Assembly (NCBI GenBank): GCA_037176905.1
Contig: JBBBWG010032363.1
Span: 1-42,319, forward strand
Reading direction: 5' to 3'
Source of the DNA: Azolla pinnata
Taxonomy: Eukaryota > Streptophyta > Polypodiopsida > Salviniales > Salviniaceae
Length of the DNA: 42,319 nucleotides
The notes beneath the pieces were generated by a model. It saw only the letters and a program-made list of their open reading frames with translations. It was not told the origin of the DNA and made no database searches. A program made the position numbers and the translations under genes. The stretch's first letter is position 1. Every line of letters begins with the position of its first letter. Below are positions 1 through 12,984 of this stretch, piece after piece.

Positions 1-1453
1 TTTTTGTAAAGATCATAAGATTGTTAGTAACTGCAAACGAAGCATCAAGAAGTTCTAGATTTTTCAACGAACAAATACTGTACTAAAAAGCGATCGTTAC
101 GAGCGGTAATGATGTTAATATAAACTCCATTTTTTTTATGTTAAAATGTTTCTGCAATTATAAACGAGCGAAAGTCAAAAGAGTGTTCACCATTAAATGA
201 AACACTGATTTGCGTTGAATATGTTGTCAGACGTGGCTCTATGATATAGTTGCTTCAAAGCCTTGTGTACTCAAACATTTGGGGACGAGCACATTTTACA
301 TGATATGTGATCAAATAAGTTGTGAGCTTCTGACATGCATGCACGAAGCTTTAGAGAATGTCTGATAACATTGAAATAAAAGTGATGTGGATGGAAGTCA
401 AACAGCAATCAGCACCAAGTGGTCGTGATAGAAGTGGCTCACTATATTGTTAGACGAGAGGATCAAAGAGCTCGGATATTCCACTTCTAGTGTATTATGG
501 ATGAGGAAGAACAATACTGGACTACATGAAAAGCCAGGTTAGCCCACCTACATGGAGAACAAGTAAAACTTTCCTCGATGTGTACTACACTAAACATAAC
601 CACTTTCTGCTAATCATGATCATTGAGCCTCCCAGTCTATATAATAACCACAACCATACGAACTCTCTTTTTCGTTCTACTTACAACCATGAAACCGTTC
701 TCTACATACCAATCAGGATCACAAACGACCCCTTGCAGAACACAAATCAAGGACCACAAACACATTCTCTACTTGCATTCAATTAGAGAGCCTGTCAACA
801 TGTACCCTGTTGACGACCCCATGTGGCTGGCTCTCTTCAGGCAACGCACCTGCGAATCACGGTCGTAAGCACATGTCAGTTTATATACCAATCACGACCA
901 TATGCTCTCGACATATTACACGCTCTCTACTTGCAAATCACAAGCCTGTAGACTCTCTTTGTATTGATCCGGTTCATGATCACAACAAGAATAAGGACAA
1001 TTAGAGACCCTCTCTCTCAATGCGTACAGTGATGACGACGACCCTAGTCTCTCTTCACACAATATACCAATCACGGCCACAAGCGCTCGACAGTTTATAT
1101 ACCAATCATGAACGAACTCTGTATGTATGCTAATCACGATTGTGAGATGCTTTCTTTGCATGTGCAGGCAGGCCATGACGATCATGGATCGAATTCGTAG
1201 ATCACATGAATGAGGATGATGGATCGGATGGGATGGTACACTTGATGTAATTGCGATTCCAGAATCGCAGGGTGTTGTGAGCGGAAGGAAGACTTTTGGC
1301 GAGGGCAGGAGGAAGCGAATCGGGGGGAGTTCTTGCAAAACATTACAAAAACAGTCATTTTGTGCTCTAAGTCTGTGTGTCACTTGAAAGCGAGCAATTT
1401 GGTGGGAGTGGAGGGAGCTCCAGCAGCACATCATCGTCATCTGTGGTGTGGCT
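1..1453. other. 5' flank of the PANK2-type gene, no gene seen
   Basis: No reading frame here looks like a protein. From about 600 to 1150 the sequence is made of loosely repeated words: CCAATCA occurs at 709, 888, 1067 and 1102, and the 18-mer CAGTTTATATACCAATCA occurs twice, near 877 and 1091. The stretch probably contains the promoter and 5' UTR of the gene starting at 1454. The transcription start cannot be set from sequence alone. Confidence 0.5.
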
Positions 1454-4400
1454 ATGGCGACCCCGACGGAAGTAGCTACAGACCCAGAAGAGCAGGAAAC
1501 CGAAAGAGAAGCTGCCAGCGTGCCCGCCTCTGCTTCTCCTGGAACTGGCTGTAGCCATACCACCTCTTCCCCTCCTTCCTCCATCACGACCATGCATCGT
1601 TCTTCCTCCCGGCCCCAGCTGGACCTCAGCGGTGCCGCAATCCATGGATCTGCAGAGGAGCGGACCCCTGAGATCCTCCTTCCCAACCAGAGTGATGATA
1701 TCTCTCATTTCGCTATTGATATCGGAGGTTCTCTCTCCCACCTTCCCCTTGCTTCTGTGTTGTTTGTTTCGGCTTAGAAGCAAAGGAACGTACGTGCCCT
1801 ACGATTTTTTCTGCGGTTTCTCCATGCATAGGAAAGCATTTGCGATGGAAGAATGCAGTTTCTCAGCTATTTCTAATTGTAAAGCTAGAGAACCCCGGCT
1901 CCTTGTCCTCCCTTCAATGTTGTTTCTTTAGTTTTCAAGAAAGTAGTCTACTGGTTTTACCGTTATTTACTTCCGTAAGCTTATTTTGCTGTAAGAAATT
2001 CTGCATTCTTTCTTGTCATTCTTTATTTTCTAACCCTGATGATAGTGATGATGGCATATAACCTTTCAGCTCGAACACATTTCATCTAAAGTCTTTTGTG
2101 TCAAACATGTCAGCAGTTGGGTGTACCTTAAGACATTTAGAAGGGTGATACCCATGCGAGGTTAGATTTACTATAAATTATAATTGGAATACCTTTCTTG
2201 AATCTGGATATTTTTAAAAGTGGATTCGTTGGGAAACCCTGTGAACTGGATTTGCTTAACTTTAGCTCTAAACTTAGTGAAATAATGCCATTTCTCTCTG
2301 TACTTTCTGATTTCAATCATTTCGTACAAATTAGTATGCACATTCGGCATTCGTGCTTATCATTCTCTGCCCTCTTTCATTGGAAATCAACTAATAGATA
2401 TGAAAAGCAAACATATTTATGTTTCTTGGCATACGCCTGATCCGTTGATTGATGTGGGTTGCCCTGCTGTTTCAAGCATATGTACAAGAAGATGCATTTA
2501 TTGTTGAGATGCCCTAAAGGTTTACATTTATTGCCAATACTTTTCTGTACTAAATTTTCGGTCTCCATATTCATTAATATTGGTTTGTAGACAACATTGC
2601 ATTATATCATATAATGCCTATTAGGGATCACGTATTGTGATAAGCATTCCAAATTTTTTTCTTTTGGATTTTTTTAAGCAGGGTCTTTGATCAAGCTCGT
2701 TTACTTTTCAAGGCATTCTGACGATTCCAAAAAGCCATTCAGTACAAGAAAAGTTCATGGGTTGGAGCGGCGGAGGGAAACCCGAACTCCCGGTTTAAAA
2801 AATATTTTCCCTATTCTTGGTGGCCGTCTGCATTTTGTGAAATTTGAAACATACAAGATCAATGAGTGTCTTGATTTTATTGTGTCGAAGAAACTTTATT
2901 CAAGCAACATACGTTGTAAGCATCTTTGTATTTGTTTGAGATCATTTTCAATGATTTGTATTGACATGATGAGAGCCTCTCTTCTCTCTTGGTAATTTAA
3001 ATACGTATAGTACCAGAGTGGAGAAGAAACCATTCCATCATCATACAATCAATACAAGGCCCCCACATAGAAAGATTGAGATATAACGAGTTGTCTGTAT
3101 GTGTCTTGATAAGTTCTGATTGTGTAGGTCAAGATTTAGTTAAAATAGACCTCACGGAGGATTCATATGATGAACCCATCATCAAGGTATTATTTGTGTC
3201 CAAACACATAATTTAGACGAGTTTTTATTTCCATGTTACATTAAGAACTACATGTTTTAGTAGGCAACAGGTGGTGGGGCATTCAAATATGCCGAGGTAT
3301 TTAAAGATAAGCTTGGAGTGACCATGGAGAAGGAGGATGAAATGGATTGTCTTGTTGCAGGACTAAATTTTTTGTTAAGGGTACTTTATTCTTTTCTATT
3401 ACTATTGAGGTTGTAGCGGCCTTAAGTATAGCATTATGTTGGAACACGTATAATGGTATATTGAATCATGTAGAGGTACAATATTCAAGTAGAGAAACTT
3501 TGTATTCACATATGGCTGCTTAGAGTATTCAATTTCCCCTTTTCTTATGGAGTAGACCTTATTACTCCTAAACCGAGTGCAAGGAAAAATCACACACGTT
3601 AAATCTTGCCATTTATGTTATGCATATGGCATACATATTTGCATAAAGCTAAGATTATTTTTGTACGTTTGTGTCTTGTCAGGCTATCAGAGATGAAGCT
3701 TTTACCCATATGGAAGGGCAAAAGAAATTTATTCAAATTGATCCGAATGATATGTTTCCCTATCTTCTTGTCAATATTGGATCAGGTGTTAGCATGATCA
3801 AGGTAAACGATTAAATTTCATCAACTGTGGTTTTGGTGGTTTTGTAAGTAAAGGAAGGAACTATGCCATTTAGGTGGATGGTGACGGAAAATTCCAAAGA
3901 GTTAGTGGTACTAACGTTGGAGGTGGTACATTTTGGGGCCTTGGCCGTCTTTTGACCAAATGTAAAAGGTATGTAACCATCTAACCTATTTGTTACTTTG
4001 AGCTTTATATCCATGTATATAGTGAACAATCTGTTGCAAGCATAAAGCTAAATGCCATATTGTTTGTATGCAATGATGTTCCAAAATATGATTGATGACC
4101 AATACTACCATGTACAGACATAGACTGGTCCAATGCTCAAATCCACCTCATAAACCTGTTATAGTTTATCTTGCATTAAGAGGGAGGGAGAGAAGAAGAT
4201 GATGTCTCATCAAGATATGCATTCAAAATAAATATAGCTGTTGATTGTCAGTTAAAATTATAACATATTTTTGCTCCAATGTCTCCTTTTGGGCCTTTGA
4301 GCATATTGGAGTGATAAGAATTTAGAGTCCTTGCAAACCTTGCTCCAATACTCTGTCAATGCTCGATAGATGCAGACATCTTACTCTTAGATGTGTAAGG

Positions 4401-7400
4401 TGCAGATGCACCACATTGATGCACATCTTCAGCTAGATGTGTGCAACCTTTTACATAAAAAAGGGTTCTGATTTTACCTCCAGAAATGTTTTGTTCATTG
4501 TGTTATAATGTGAACACACCCTTTTAAGGGTTAGTATAATAACATTTTCTTGTGCACCAACTTGAGTGTCTGGGTACGCACCATATCAGATTTTCCTCCT
4601 CTCTCTACAATCCCGTTTTGTGCACATCATCCCTACAATAACTATTGCCTCTCACATCTCTCTTTCTGTAAAATCCAAAAGGTGATCATCATAGTGAGAA
4701 AATTGTAACCCTATTTACAAGAAAGAAAAAGGCTTTATCTATTTATTGCAAGCATGGAAATCTAGAACTCTTGAAGCACTTTTTCCTATTAAGTTTGTTG
4801 ATCTTTAAGGTTTAAATAGTCTATACTTGTGCCTATATTCTGGATTTTGGTTTTACAACACATCCTAAATGCAACTAGAATTCATAGATGCTTAAATGCT
4901 GAACATATGTAGATGTGCCACATCTTATGCACCTCCTTAAGATGTGTTTGACTTAGTGATCTGTTGGAAATATTGCCTTTATTTTGATAATTCTTTCATT
5001 CTTACTGTTGGGCAGTTTTTTATATCCTGTACCACCTTGACTCTACGCTAATGGAAGGCCTGTAGTTCCCAACTGTATTTAGACAATGTTCTTGTATCGT
5101 CATGATAGACATGTTTAGGATGGGTACAGTAGCCGTGAACAGCTACTGGGCTGGTAAAATGTATTAGTCCCAACAATTAGCACAAAAGTGTTGCCCCATT
5201 GCTAGATGGAAATTCTGAATTATAATCATGTGCGATAGAGAACTCCAAAATAAGAATCATGTACTAAACCATTTTAAGTTGATTTATTATCACAGTTTCG
5301 ATGAAATACTTGAGCTTAGTCAGAAAGGTGATAATAGTGCAGTTGACATGCTGGTCGGGGACATTTATGGTGGTCTTGACTACAGCAAGGTTCAGTATTC
5401 ATTCCATCTCTTACCACTAGAGAAAATTATTTTTGTGTTCTCATTCAGAACAGGATTCAAACATTTTCTTGTAAATGATAATTCAGATTGGTCTTTCTGC
5501 TTCAACTATAGCCTCAAGTTTTGGAAAGGTGACTTCAGCGAACAAAGACCTCGAAGAATGTAAACGAGAGGATATTGCTCTTTCTTTGCTTCGGATGATC
5601 TCTTACAACATTTCTCAGGTACACCCCCTAAACCTAGATGGCTCAAAATCTTTGTACATAGAACAATTTGTGATCTTAAATGTGGCAAATGTTGCACAGA
5701 TTGCATATCTTAATGCACTACGCTATGGTTTAAAACGGATATTCTTTGGAGGATTCTTTATTCGTGGACATGCATATACCATGGATACAATTTCTTTTGC
5801 TGTTGGTTTCTGGTATGTCTGTCTTAATATTCTGCAAAAATTTGTCAAAAATCAGAATGTTTTCTGTACACTCATCCATTATTTGTGTGATGAGGATTCG
5901 GAAAAAAAAATCATGTTCTACTCAAATGTGTGCACCTTGATTGAACACACTGAAAAAATGGCTGAGTAGGTCTAAAGGTGAAGCACAAGCAATGTTCCTG
6001 CGTCATGAGGGGTTTCTAGGTGCTTTGGGAGCGTTTTTGAATTATGATAAAAGTGGATTTGCTGACCTGACATCGCATCAATTTGTGGAGAGATTCCCTA
6101 TGGGTGCACCTTGTGCAGGTGGAGAAATCCAAGGTCCACCTATCAGAGATCTTAATGAAAAGGTTAGAAAAATTGGAATATTTGCATGAATGAATGATGC
6201 CTAGAGACATTACATGCTTTTATTCCAATGATTGTTTTATGACATGTAATTTGCATGCACTTATAGTTAATTAGACATAGAGAGGTGCTAAGAGTAGATT
6301 CATGAAAGAAACGTTCAGGCGAAAGTCAAGAAAAAGGGTCGTGTTAAACATATAATCTCTTAATAACACTTACAATTATAAAATGCACTTTCTTAGGGCA
6401 TTTTGTGGAAATAAGAAAAACCTGAGGGTGATTGGGGAAACAATGAAAACTGTAAAAATGCTTTGGCAACCATCCTGCTTTTAATATAAACACTTACAAT
6501 TGAACAAATGGGGATGAGTCAACCCATATAAAATGCACTTCCTTGCTATTCAATAAAGGCATTCTGTGGAAATAAGGAAAACCTTAGGGGAGACAACAAA
6601 AAATGTAGAATTGTTTTGGCAACCATCCTGGTTTTAGTAAAATGCACTCTCTTAGGGCATTTTGTGGAAATAAGAAAAACCTGAGGGTGATTGGGGAAAC
6701 AATGAAAACCATAAAAATGCTTTGGCAACCATCCTGCTTTTAGTATAAACACTTACAATTGAACAAATGGGGATGAATCAACCCATATAAAATGCAGTTC
6801 CTTGCTATTCAATAAAGGCATTCTATGGAAATAAGGAAAACCTTAGGGGAGATGATAAAAAATGTAGAATTGTTTTGGCAACCATCCTGGTTTTAGTACA
6901 TTCTCTCTTTGCAGATAACTTGGATGGAGAAGTTCATTCAACGGGGAGTTGAGATAACTGCGCCTGTCCCAAAAGCTGTTCCTGGCACTACAGGTGTAGG
7001 TGGTTTTGACCGCCCTCTTGCACGTTCAGGCTCATTACGTTCAGATGCTAGTGCAGCTCTTAATGTTGGGGTGCTCCACCTTATGCCCTCGATATGCACA
7101 TTTCCTCTTCTAAAAGACCCCAAGAGGTAAATAAGCATTCTTATCTGCAAAATGTCATCTTTTCTGCTAATTGAATTGCTTCATATTTTATCTTGCAGGC
7201 TTTAGAAAATAATTATGGCACAAAACCTAGGTCCAACTTTGACGTACAACTTCCTCTCCTTGAATGAATGTAGCTTGGTCAATTTCAATATTTTATCAGT
7301 CTTTAGGAATGATTATGTCATGAAACATAGGACGACTTTTGTGAAACGACTTCCTCTTCCTAAATGAGTGTAGATTTGATCGATTCCAATATGATTGAGT

Positions 7401-10400
7401 CACGTGTCATTTATAGAGGCAGTTCTTACAGTCGTGTCATTTATAGAGGCATCTTTTTTAATTTCACAGACATGTGTCTTTTACTGCAAAAATTCAGAGT
7501 TTCAATGTCAGCTGTAAAGCCACAATATTTCCATAAAAAATATTATGTTCTGTTTCGTTTATTTGGACAAATCTAGGCCTCCTTGATTTGTTTGACATGG
7601 AGAACACTAGTATTTTCATGACTGATCCTTTTCAGAAGATGGCTTTGACCTTACACTAACAAACCTATGTCGATATAGAGCTCAATATCCTGTCATAGAG
7701 CTATTGTCGAGCTGGTTTATAGTGCTGATTAGGTTGTTGAAGTGTTGGCTATTTTTTAGGGTCCAGAAATCTATTTTATTGTAGCTGCTTCTGTAGATCA
7801 AAATAAAGAGTACAGACAGGATTTGGGCATTAGTCTTTTGGGTGTACGAGTGTCAGCTTCCTGGATGTGAAGCAGAATACTATATTCTTTTCATCATAAG
7901 AAAGGCAGTTCTTTATTATATGAGATTCTTCAATATCAAACTGGTGATTTGATTGGTGCACTACTGCTCATTAGAAATTTTTAGAGGTCAGACTGCTTGT
8001 TTTAACTTTGTGTTTCTTCTTTTTGTTCTAGGCCTTATATACCTATATCGTCTATCAGAATAACCTAAAGCTGTTTTTCTCTTTGTTTTCTAGATATGAA
8101 CCCAATACAGTGGATTTTAATCAAGATGATGAAAGAGAGTAAGGCTTTATTCTTAATTCGATAGTCAAAAAGGGTGCTCGTTCGCTGCGAGTTGTGTTAA
8201 TGGAAGTTTAATATTACAGATACTGGTTCAACATTCTTGCTGATCATCTTCCCACACTTGTTGATACTGTGAGCTTGCTCTCTAAAATGCATTCAGATAG
8301 AGTATTTTCCCCTGATGTGTAATTAACCTTAATATAAGCAACATGCATTAATATATCTTCTTTCTTTTGATGTTCCATCATTGAAAAGGCTGTTGCAAGT
8401 GAGGGTGGTACGGACGATGCGAAACGAAGGGGAGATGCTTTTGCTCAAGCATTCCGTGCCCATCTTGGACGGTATAATCTCTTTTGTAGTATTCCAGCTG
8501 CACGAGAAATGACAAAGTTTCAGTGCCTGTCGTTAAGGATGATGTTAACTTACCGAAAATATTCTGTTTAGTTTCATCTCTTTAAGGAAAGTCTCAATAT
8601 TCTTGATTTATTGGACATTGAGAACACTACTTTCCTCTTGCCAAAAGATAGGTTTTTCTAATTATATTAACTTTGTCTATTAGCACATAACATTGAGATT
8701 CCCCACCAGTATTATATGTATGTTGTTTTTGATAAACATGCTAGTAATTTTCTTTAGTCCATTCATTTAAATATTAATCAAACTAGCAGCCAAAACACAT
8801 TTTTTAAACTGTCTGCCATTTTGGACATGCGTTTTCTTCTTGCCATATAGGGAAGAGCTTATAGTAATGCTTATAATTGAATCACCAAAAAGGCTATGGT
8901 GATGCAAGGTTGAATTTATTCATAAAAGGTTAAACAACAAAAAAACCTTGTGGGGTATCCCTTCCATAAATTCTGAAGAGTACTCTAAAGTTTTTCAATT
9001 GTGGTGAATTATTGGCTGATTGTTATGTAGCTATGCAAATTTTTGTTTCTATTGGGATGCTCAGAGATAACAAATTTCATCTACTTAGTAATGTTTCTTT
9101 CTTGTGGTTTTCCAAGATTGAGACAAGAACCTGCTGCCTATGGGAACCTGAACCTTGTGACCCTTCTTGATCTGCGAGAGGAGTGCTTGCGTGAATTCCA
9201 TTTCATGGATGCGTATCGTACAATCAAGCAAAGGTAAAGTCGTTCATAAGTTTGATGCAGTTTAAAATTGGAGGGTGATATATACTACATGCACATCTAA
9301 TTATTCTTTATGATTGGATGTATAATAGGGAGAACGAAGCATCATTGGCTGTCCTTCCTGATCTCCTATCAGAACTTGATGCTATGGATGAGGTGCTCTG
9401 GAACATAGAAACTCTCAGCAATTTGACATTCTTAATCATTGTTTGCAGTCTCTTTTGTAGCAGTGAAAATATGCTAGTATTCCAGGACACTCCATAAATA
9501 ATGTAGAAGCTTGATTTTACACTTACAAACAGTGAACTAGCACTCAAGCTCCCAGATTCCATCTATTCCGCACATTTACCTAGTGTGACATATTCCACAG
9601 TTTTTATTTTGAGTATCTCCGAAGGAAGGATTACCTCTAGACGCCATCTTCCTTGTAAGCAACAATAGTGTAATTTTGTTTACTTTTGTAGGAGGCTCGA
9701 TTGCTTGCATTGATTGAAGGTGTACTTGCTGCCAACATATTTGATTGGGGTTCAAGAGCATGTGTTGAACTTTATCAGAAAGGAACAATAATTGAAATCT
9801 ATCGAATGAGTCGGAAAAAAATGCGTCGGCCATGGCGGGTTTGTGGTATTCTTATGCTGATATAAAAGTTTTATAAGCAGTTTATTTATGTTGATGTTTC
9901 TGTCATTCTGTTCTTCGCAGGTAGATGATTATGATGCTTTAAGAGCAAGATGGTTGGGTTCGAAAGAAAGTAAAGTTCCACCAAAACCACATAAAAGGGC
10001 CCTTCTTTTTGTGGACAACTCTGGTGCAGATGTTGTGCTTGGTATGTTGCCTTTAGCACGAGAACTCCTGAGGCGTGGCACTGAGGTGACGGCTTGTAGA
10101 AAGTTTTCTTGGCAGATCTCTGTTATTTGCTCTAGTCCATTACTGTCTAACTCCTAATTTTGTTGAATACAGGTCGTTCTTGTGGCCAATTCCCTTCCAG
10201 CTATTAATGATGTCACCGCAAGTGAGATCCCAACCATAGTGGCTGCCGCCGCAAAGGTTTTCAAATTTAAGAACGAGTCAATGGAAATTGAGGATCTGAA
10301 GTCACTTCCAAGATTGGCCTTTAGAAAATAATTTTTTTTACATTTATTGACAGCATTGTGATACATTAAGGAAAGCTGCTGAGGTTGGGGGTCTGCTCCT

Positions 10401-11084
10401 GGATGCCATGTCAATGGACTCTGATGATGGCATAGATGTTCCGAGGGGTGAATCTTCTGTTCCTCCTTTGATGGTGGTGGAAAATGGCTCTGGAAGTCCA
10501 TGTATTGATTTGCGCCGTGTGAGCTCCGATTTAGCTGAGTTAGCAAAAGATGCAGACTTGGTAGGTTTTGGTCAGTTACAATTTTAATGGATTTCCATTT
10601 TCAGGTGTTGTAGTTATGTGATCCAAGTGTTTCTAGTGAAGTATATTCCTTCAGTATTATGCTGTATTTATGACATTGCTGTGCTTGAATGACCGACATG
10701 GATGCATAGGTAGATCACATTCTAATGATACATCCTAAGGTTTAGTAGAGCTCCACCAAGCAAATACACGACATTCTATCAGTAACAAAACCCAAAGTGG
10801 TATATAATATATATATATTTGCAGGTAATATTGGAGGGAATGGGTCGAGCTCTGCATACAAATTACAATGCAACATTTACGAGCGAATGTTTAAAGGTAT
10901 GTAAATATGGCAGAAATTTGATTCGTTAAGATTAGCTTATTATGGAGTGAACAATGTCTTAAAATATTTGCTTGTATGACCACAGCTTGCGATGATAAAA
11001 AACCAACGATTGGCAGACCGTCTATTCAAAGGATCCATTTATGATTGTGTATGCCGGTATGAACCAGCGCCGACCAATGAATAA
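1454..11084 (+). CDS. PANK2: Bifunctional pantothenate kinase / DUF89 metal-dependent phosphatase (plant PANK2 type), 22 exons, about 924 aa
   Basis: The N-terminal half is a type II pantothenate kinase, the first step of CoA synthesis. The C-terminal half is a DUF89 phosphatase, thought to remove phosphate from 4'-phosphopantetheine or damaged forms of it. Exons: 1454-1727, 2682-2915, 3128-3186, 3264-3380, 3683-3802, 3874-3968, 5296-5389, 5487-5618, 5700-5812, 5970-6162, 6915-7126, 8094-8138, 8220-8268, 8389-8471, 9117-9233, 9329-9392, 9692-9838, 9921-10085, 10173-10256, 10354-10560, 10825-10896, 10986-11084. All phases agree, giving 925 codons with stop; Arabidopsis PANK2 is about 901 aa as I recall. 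Visible motifs: AIDIGGS near residue 87 (nucleotide loop), [24 protein letters not shown] with the arginine that human PANK4 has lost, [10 protein letters not shown], and [14 protein letters not shown]. In the phosphatase half: [18 protein letters not shown] near 748 and [11 protein letters not shown] near 871. The first 80 residues are low-complexity, perhaps a transit or linker segment. The start is the first ATG in frame. Exon boundaries are inferred by eye. Confidence 0.93.
6381..6898 (+). repeat. 259-bp tandem duplication at the end of PANK2 intron 10
   Basis: Two copies, about 6381-6639 and 6640-6898, differ at only about ten positions by eye. Each copy is itself built of two diverged half-units of about 150 and 109 bp, both carrying the words AAATGCACT and TTTTGGCAACCATCCTG. 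The array ends 16 bases before exon 11, so the intron's 3' end lies inside or beside the duplicated material. Reading frames across it on the minus strand are by-products of the repeat. Confidence 0.9.
7199..7450 (+). repeat. Diverged tandem repeats in PANK2 intron 11
   Basis: A unit of about 101 bp starting near 7200 is followed by a diverged copy starting near 7301; both begin CTTTAG and carry ACTTCCTCT and AATGTAG/GTGTAG words. Directly after it a 30-bp unit is repeated: CGTGTCATTTATAGAGGCA appears at 7403 and again at 7433. Confidence 0.7.
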
Positions 11085-11732
11085 AAATAGGCAAGGTATT
11101 CTTCCACCTGTTCACATGTACAGATTGCATATGAAGCCCAGAACAATGATATGTAATTTTGTCTAAATGTTGTTTATCTTATCAAATCTTCAACAGAAGA
11201 TTACACCATTCTGATCCCACGGGTTATGGCATTTTACTTTGACATCCCACTATATATGTACTACAATGAGGAAAAGAAAGTCTCAAGGCATCAAGTGTAA
11301 AGACAGATGCAGGAGAGAGCATTCCTGTTCTCTCGGACTATGGCGCATTTGCGCACTGCATGCTCAACCTTGAACTAACAATAAGCATTCATATAGCTGA
11401 CATCAGAATGAAAATTTTAAAATCGTCTACATAATGTGCATTGGATTCATTTGGGGTTTATCACCAAGGATTTCTGCAAATCTGCATGCAAATCCTGTCA
11501 TTACAGTCACAAGTTGGAACTTTTTACTAGGGGTACATACACCCTCCAAAAAGAGTTTCTATTTCCAAAAGAATCACCAAATACACTGCTGTATCATCAG
11601 CAAATTCCACATCTAAGAAATTCATCTAGAGATGGAGGAGCAAATGGAGCCCCTTGTACCACCACCAATACCATATCTCAAATACCCATGGATGGCTTTT
11701 GCAAATGACAAGCATCTAAAAGGTTTAAGGTT

Positions 11733-11750
11733 TTTAGGGTTTAGGGTTTA
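11733..11750 (+). repeat. Short interstitial telomere-like repeat
   Basis: The plant telomere unit TTTAGGG is present twice in a row plus a partial third unit, preceded by diverged AGGTTTAAGG words. It may be a telo-box cluster or a relic of break repair. It is too short to mark a former chromosome end. Confidence 0.7.
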
Positions 11751-11948
11751 GCGCAAGGAGATATACATGTCATACCAAACAAGAGAATAGGAAAACTGGG
11801 GCTGAGCTGCCTCCGAGTAAAACCTTGGCTGTGTGCATTCATGTAAAGGGTTGTAATGATCTTTGTGATATATTAATCAAGGAGAAAACCCTGAGCAAGC
11901 CATGGTACCTCCTAGATCATAAGCGTCTCAAAATCTAGAAGGAGAATA

Positions 11949-12110
11949 GCTAATCGCTTGTTTTGTCTAGATAAGAAAGAAGAGATATTACTCAAAAGGC
12001 TCGATCTTAATGTGTTATCTGTAAGAATTGCTAATCTCTTGTTTTGTCTTGATAAGAAAGAAGAGATATTACTCAAAAGGCTGAATCTTAATGTGTTAGC
12101 TATAATCTTT
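11949..12110 (+). repeat. 81-bp tandem duplication
   Basis: Two neighbouring copies begin GCTAATC at 11949 and 12030 and share AAGAAAGAAGAGATATTACT and the following AAAAGGCT with few changes. No coding content. Confidence 0.85.
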
Positions 12111-12984
12111 TAAATTGTGTTAAGACGAGTAATAGGCTTCTACCACTAAATGTCGTTTGATGGTTTATCATGCCATCCATTCTGAATAAACAAAAATCTT
12201 CTCAACATTGTGTTAACAAATCCAATAACATGAAACCGATTCAAGTTTGATTCAGATGGATCAACATACCCCACATCTTCTAGACCAGGGAAAGTATAAG
12301 TTATCAACATATGCATTAGACGTTCGTTGTATATGGAGCTATGCACTGAATTCTAGCAATACCTTGTTGGGCCCTTTGACATCATTTTCTTCCTCTTTGA
12401 ACATTCCTAATCATATACTTAGTAAAAAGCAAACATTCTCAATCTTTCATTCAAGCAAGCTGTCATCTTTCTTTGGTATTAACACCTTTCTTGGTAGAGC
12501 CAACAAGGAAAACCATTTACTTGGCATCCCAAAATCCTTCTTAGGATCACTCAAAACAATTCCAATTTATAGCCAACATTTGAAGATAACATTTACAAGT
12601 ACTATTGGCCCAAATTACCGAAGGCAACAGTAACGAGATATAGACCACCTCCATTTTGTAAAGCATTCTAAAGCCAAATCAAAATTCAAATCCAATGGAG
12701 ACGCTTGCAACAACCAGCTAGCCGTTGAATCCAAGTGCATGCTGCAATTGTGCTCCCAAAAAAATGCACTCTTAAAACCTTATCCATTTCTTCATGAATG
12801 GCTCCTTGGGAAAAAAATCCCCGAATTTGCTTTATTGGGTAGCATATTAATTATAAGACAAATTAAGGAAACCTACGCCAATCTGTGTATTGCTTCCTTA
12901 AATATGAAGGCAATTGCAAAATTTGGCAAGTCCCAACATTGGCAAATGTGGTGGGGAGTGGTCAGTCACCCTTGCTTGAGATGT

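Noticed and set aside
526-868. Overlapping plus-strand frames in the 5' flank
   Set aside because: Composition is low-complexity from the CCAATCA-type repeats, with no conserved motif.
916-1686. 256-codon minus-strand frame opposite PANK2 exon 1
   Set aside because: It lies antisense to a well-supported coding exon and promoter flank and has no recognisable domain; it is a shadow of the CG-rich exon.
6546-6752. 68-codon minus-strand frame in PANK2 intron 10
   Set aside because: It lies wholly inside the tandem duplication and repeats its own phrases with the period of the repeat; not a gene.
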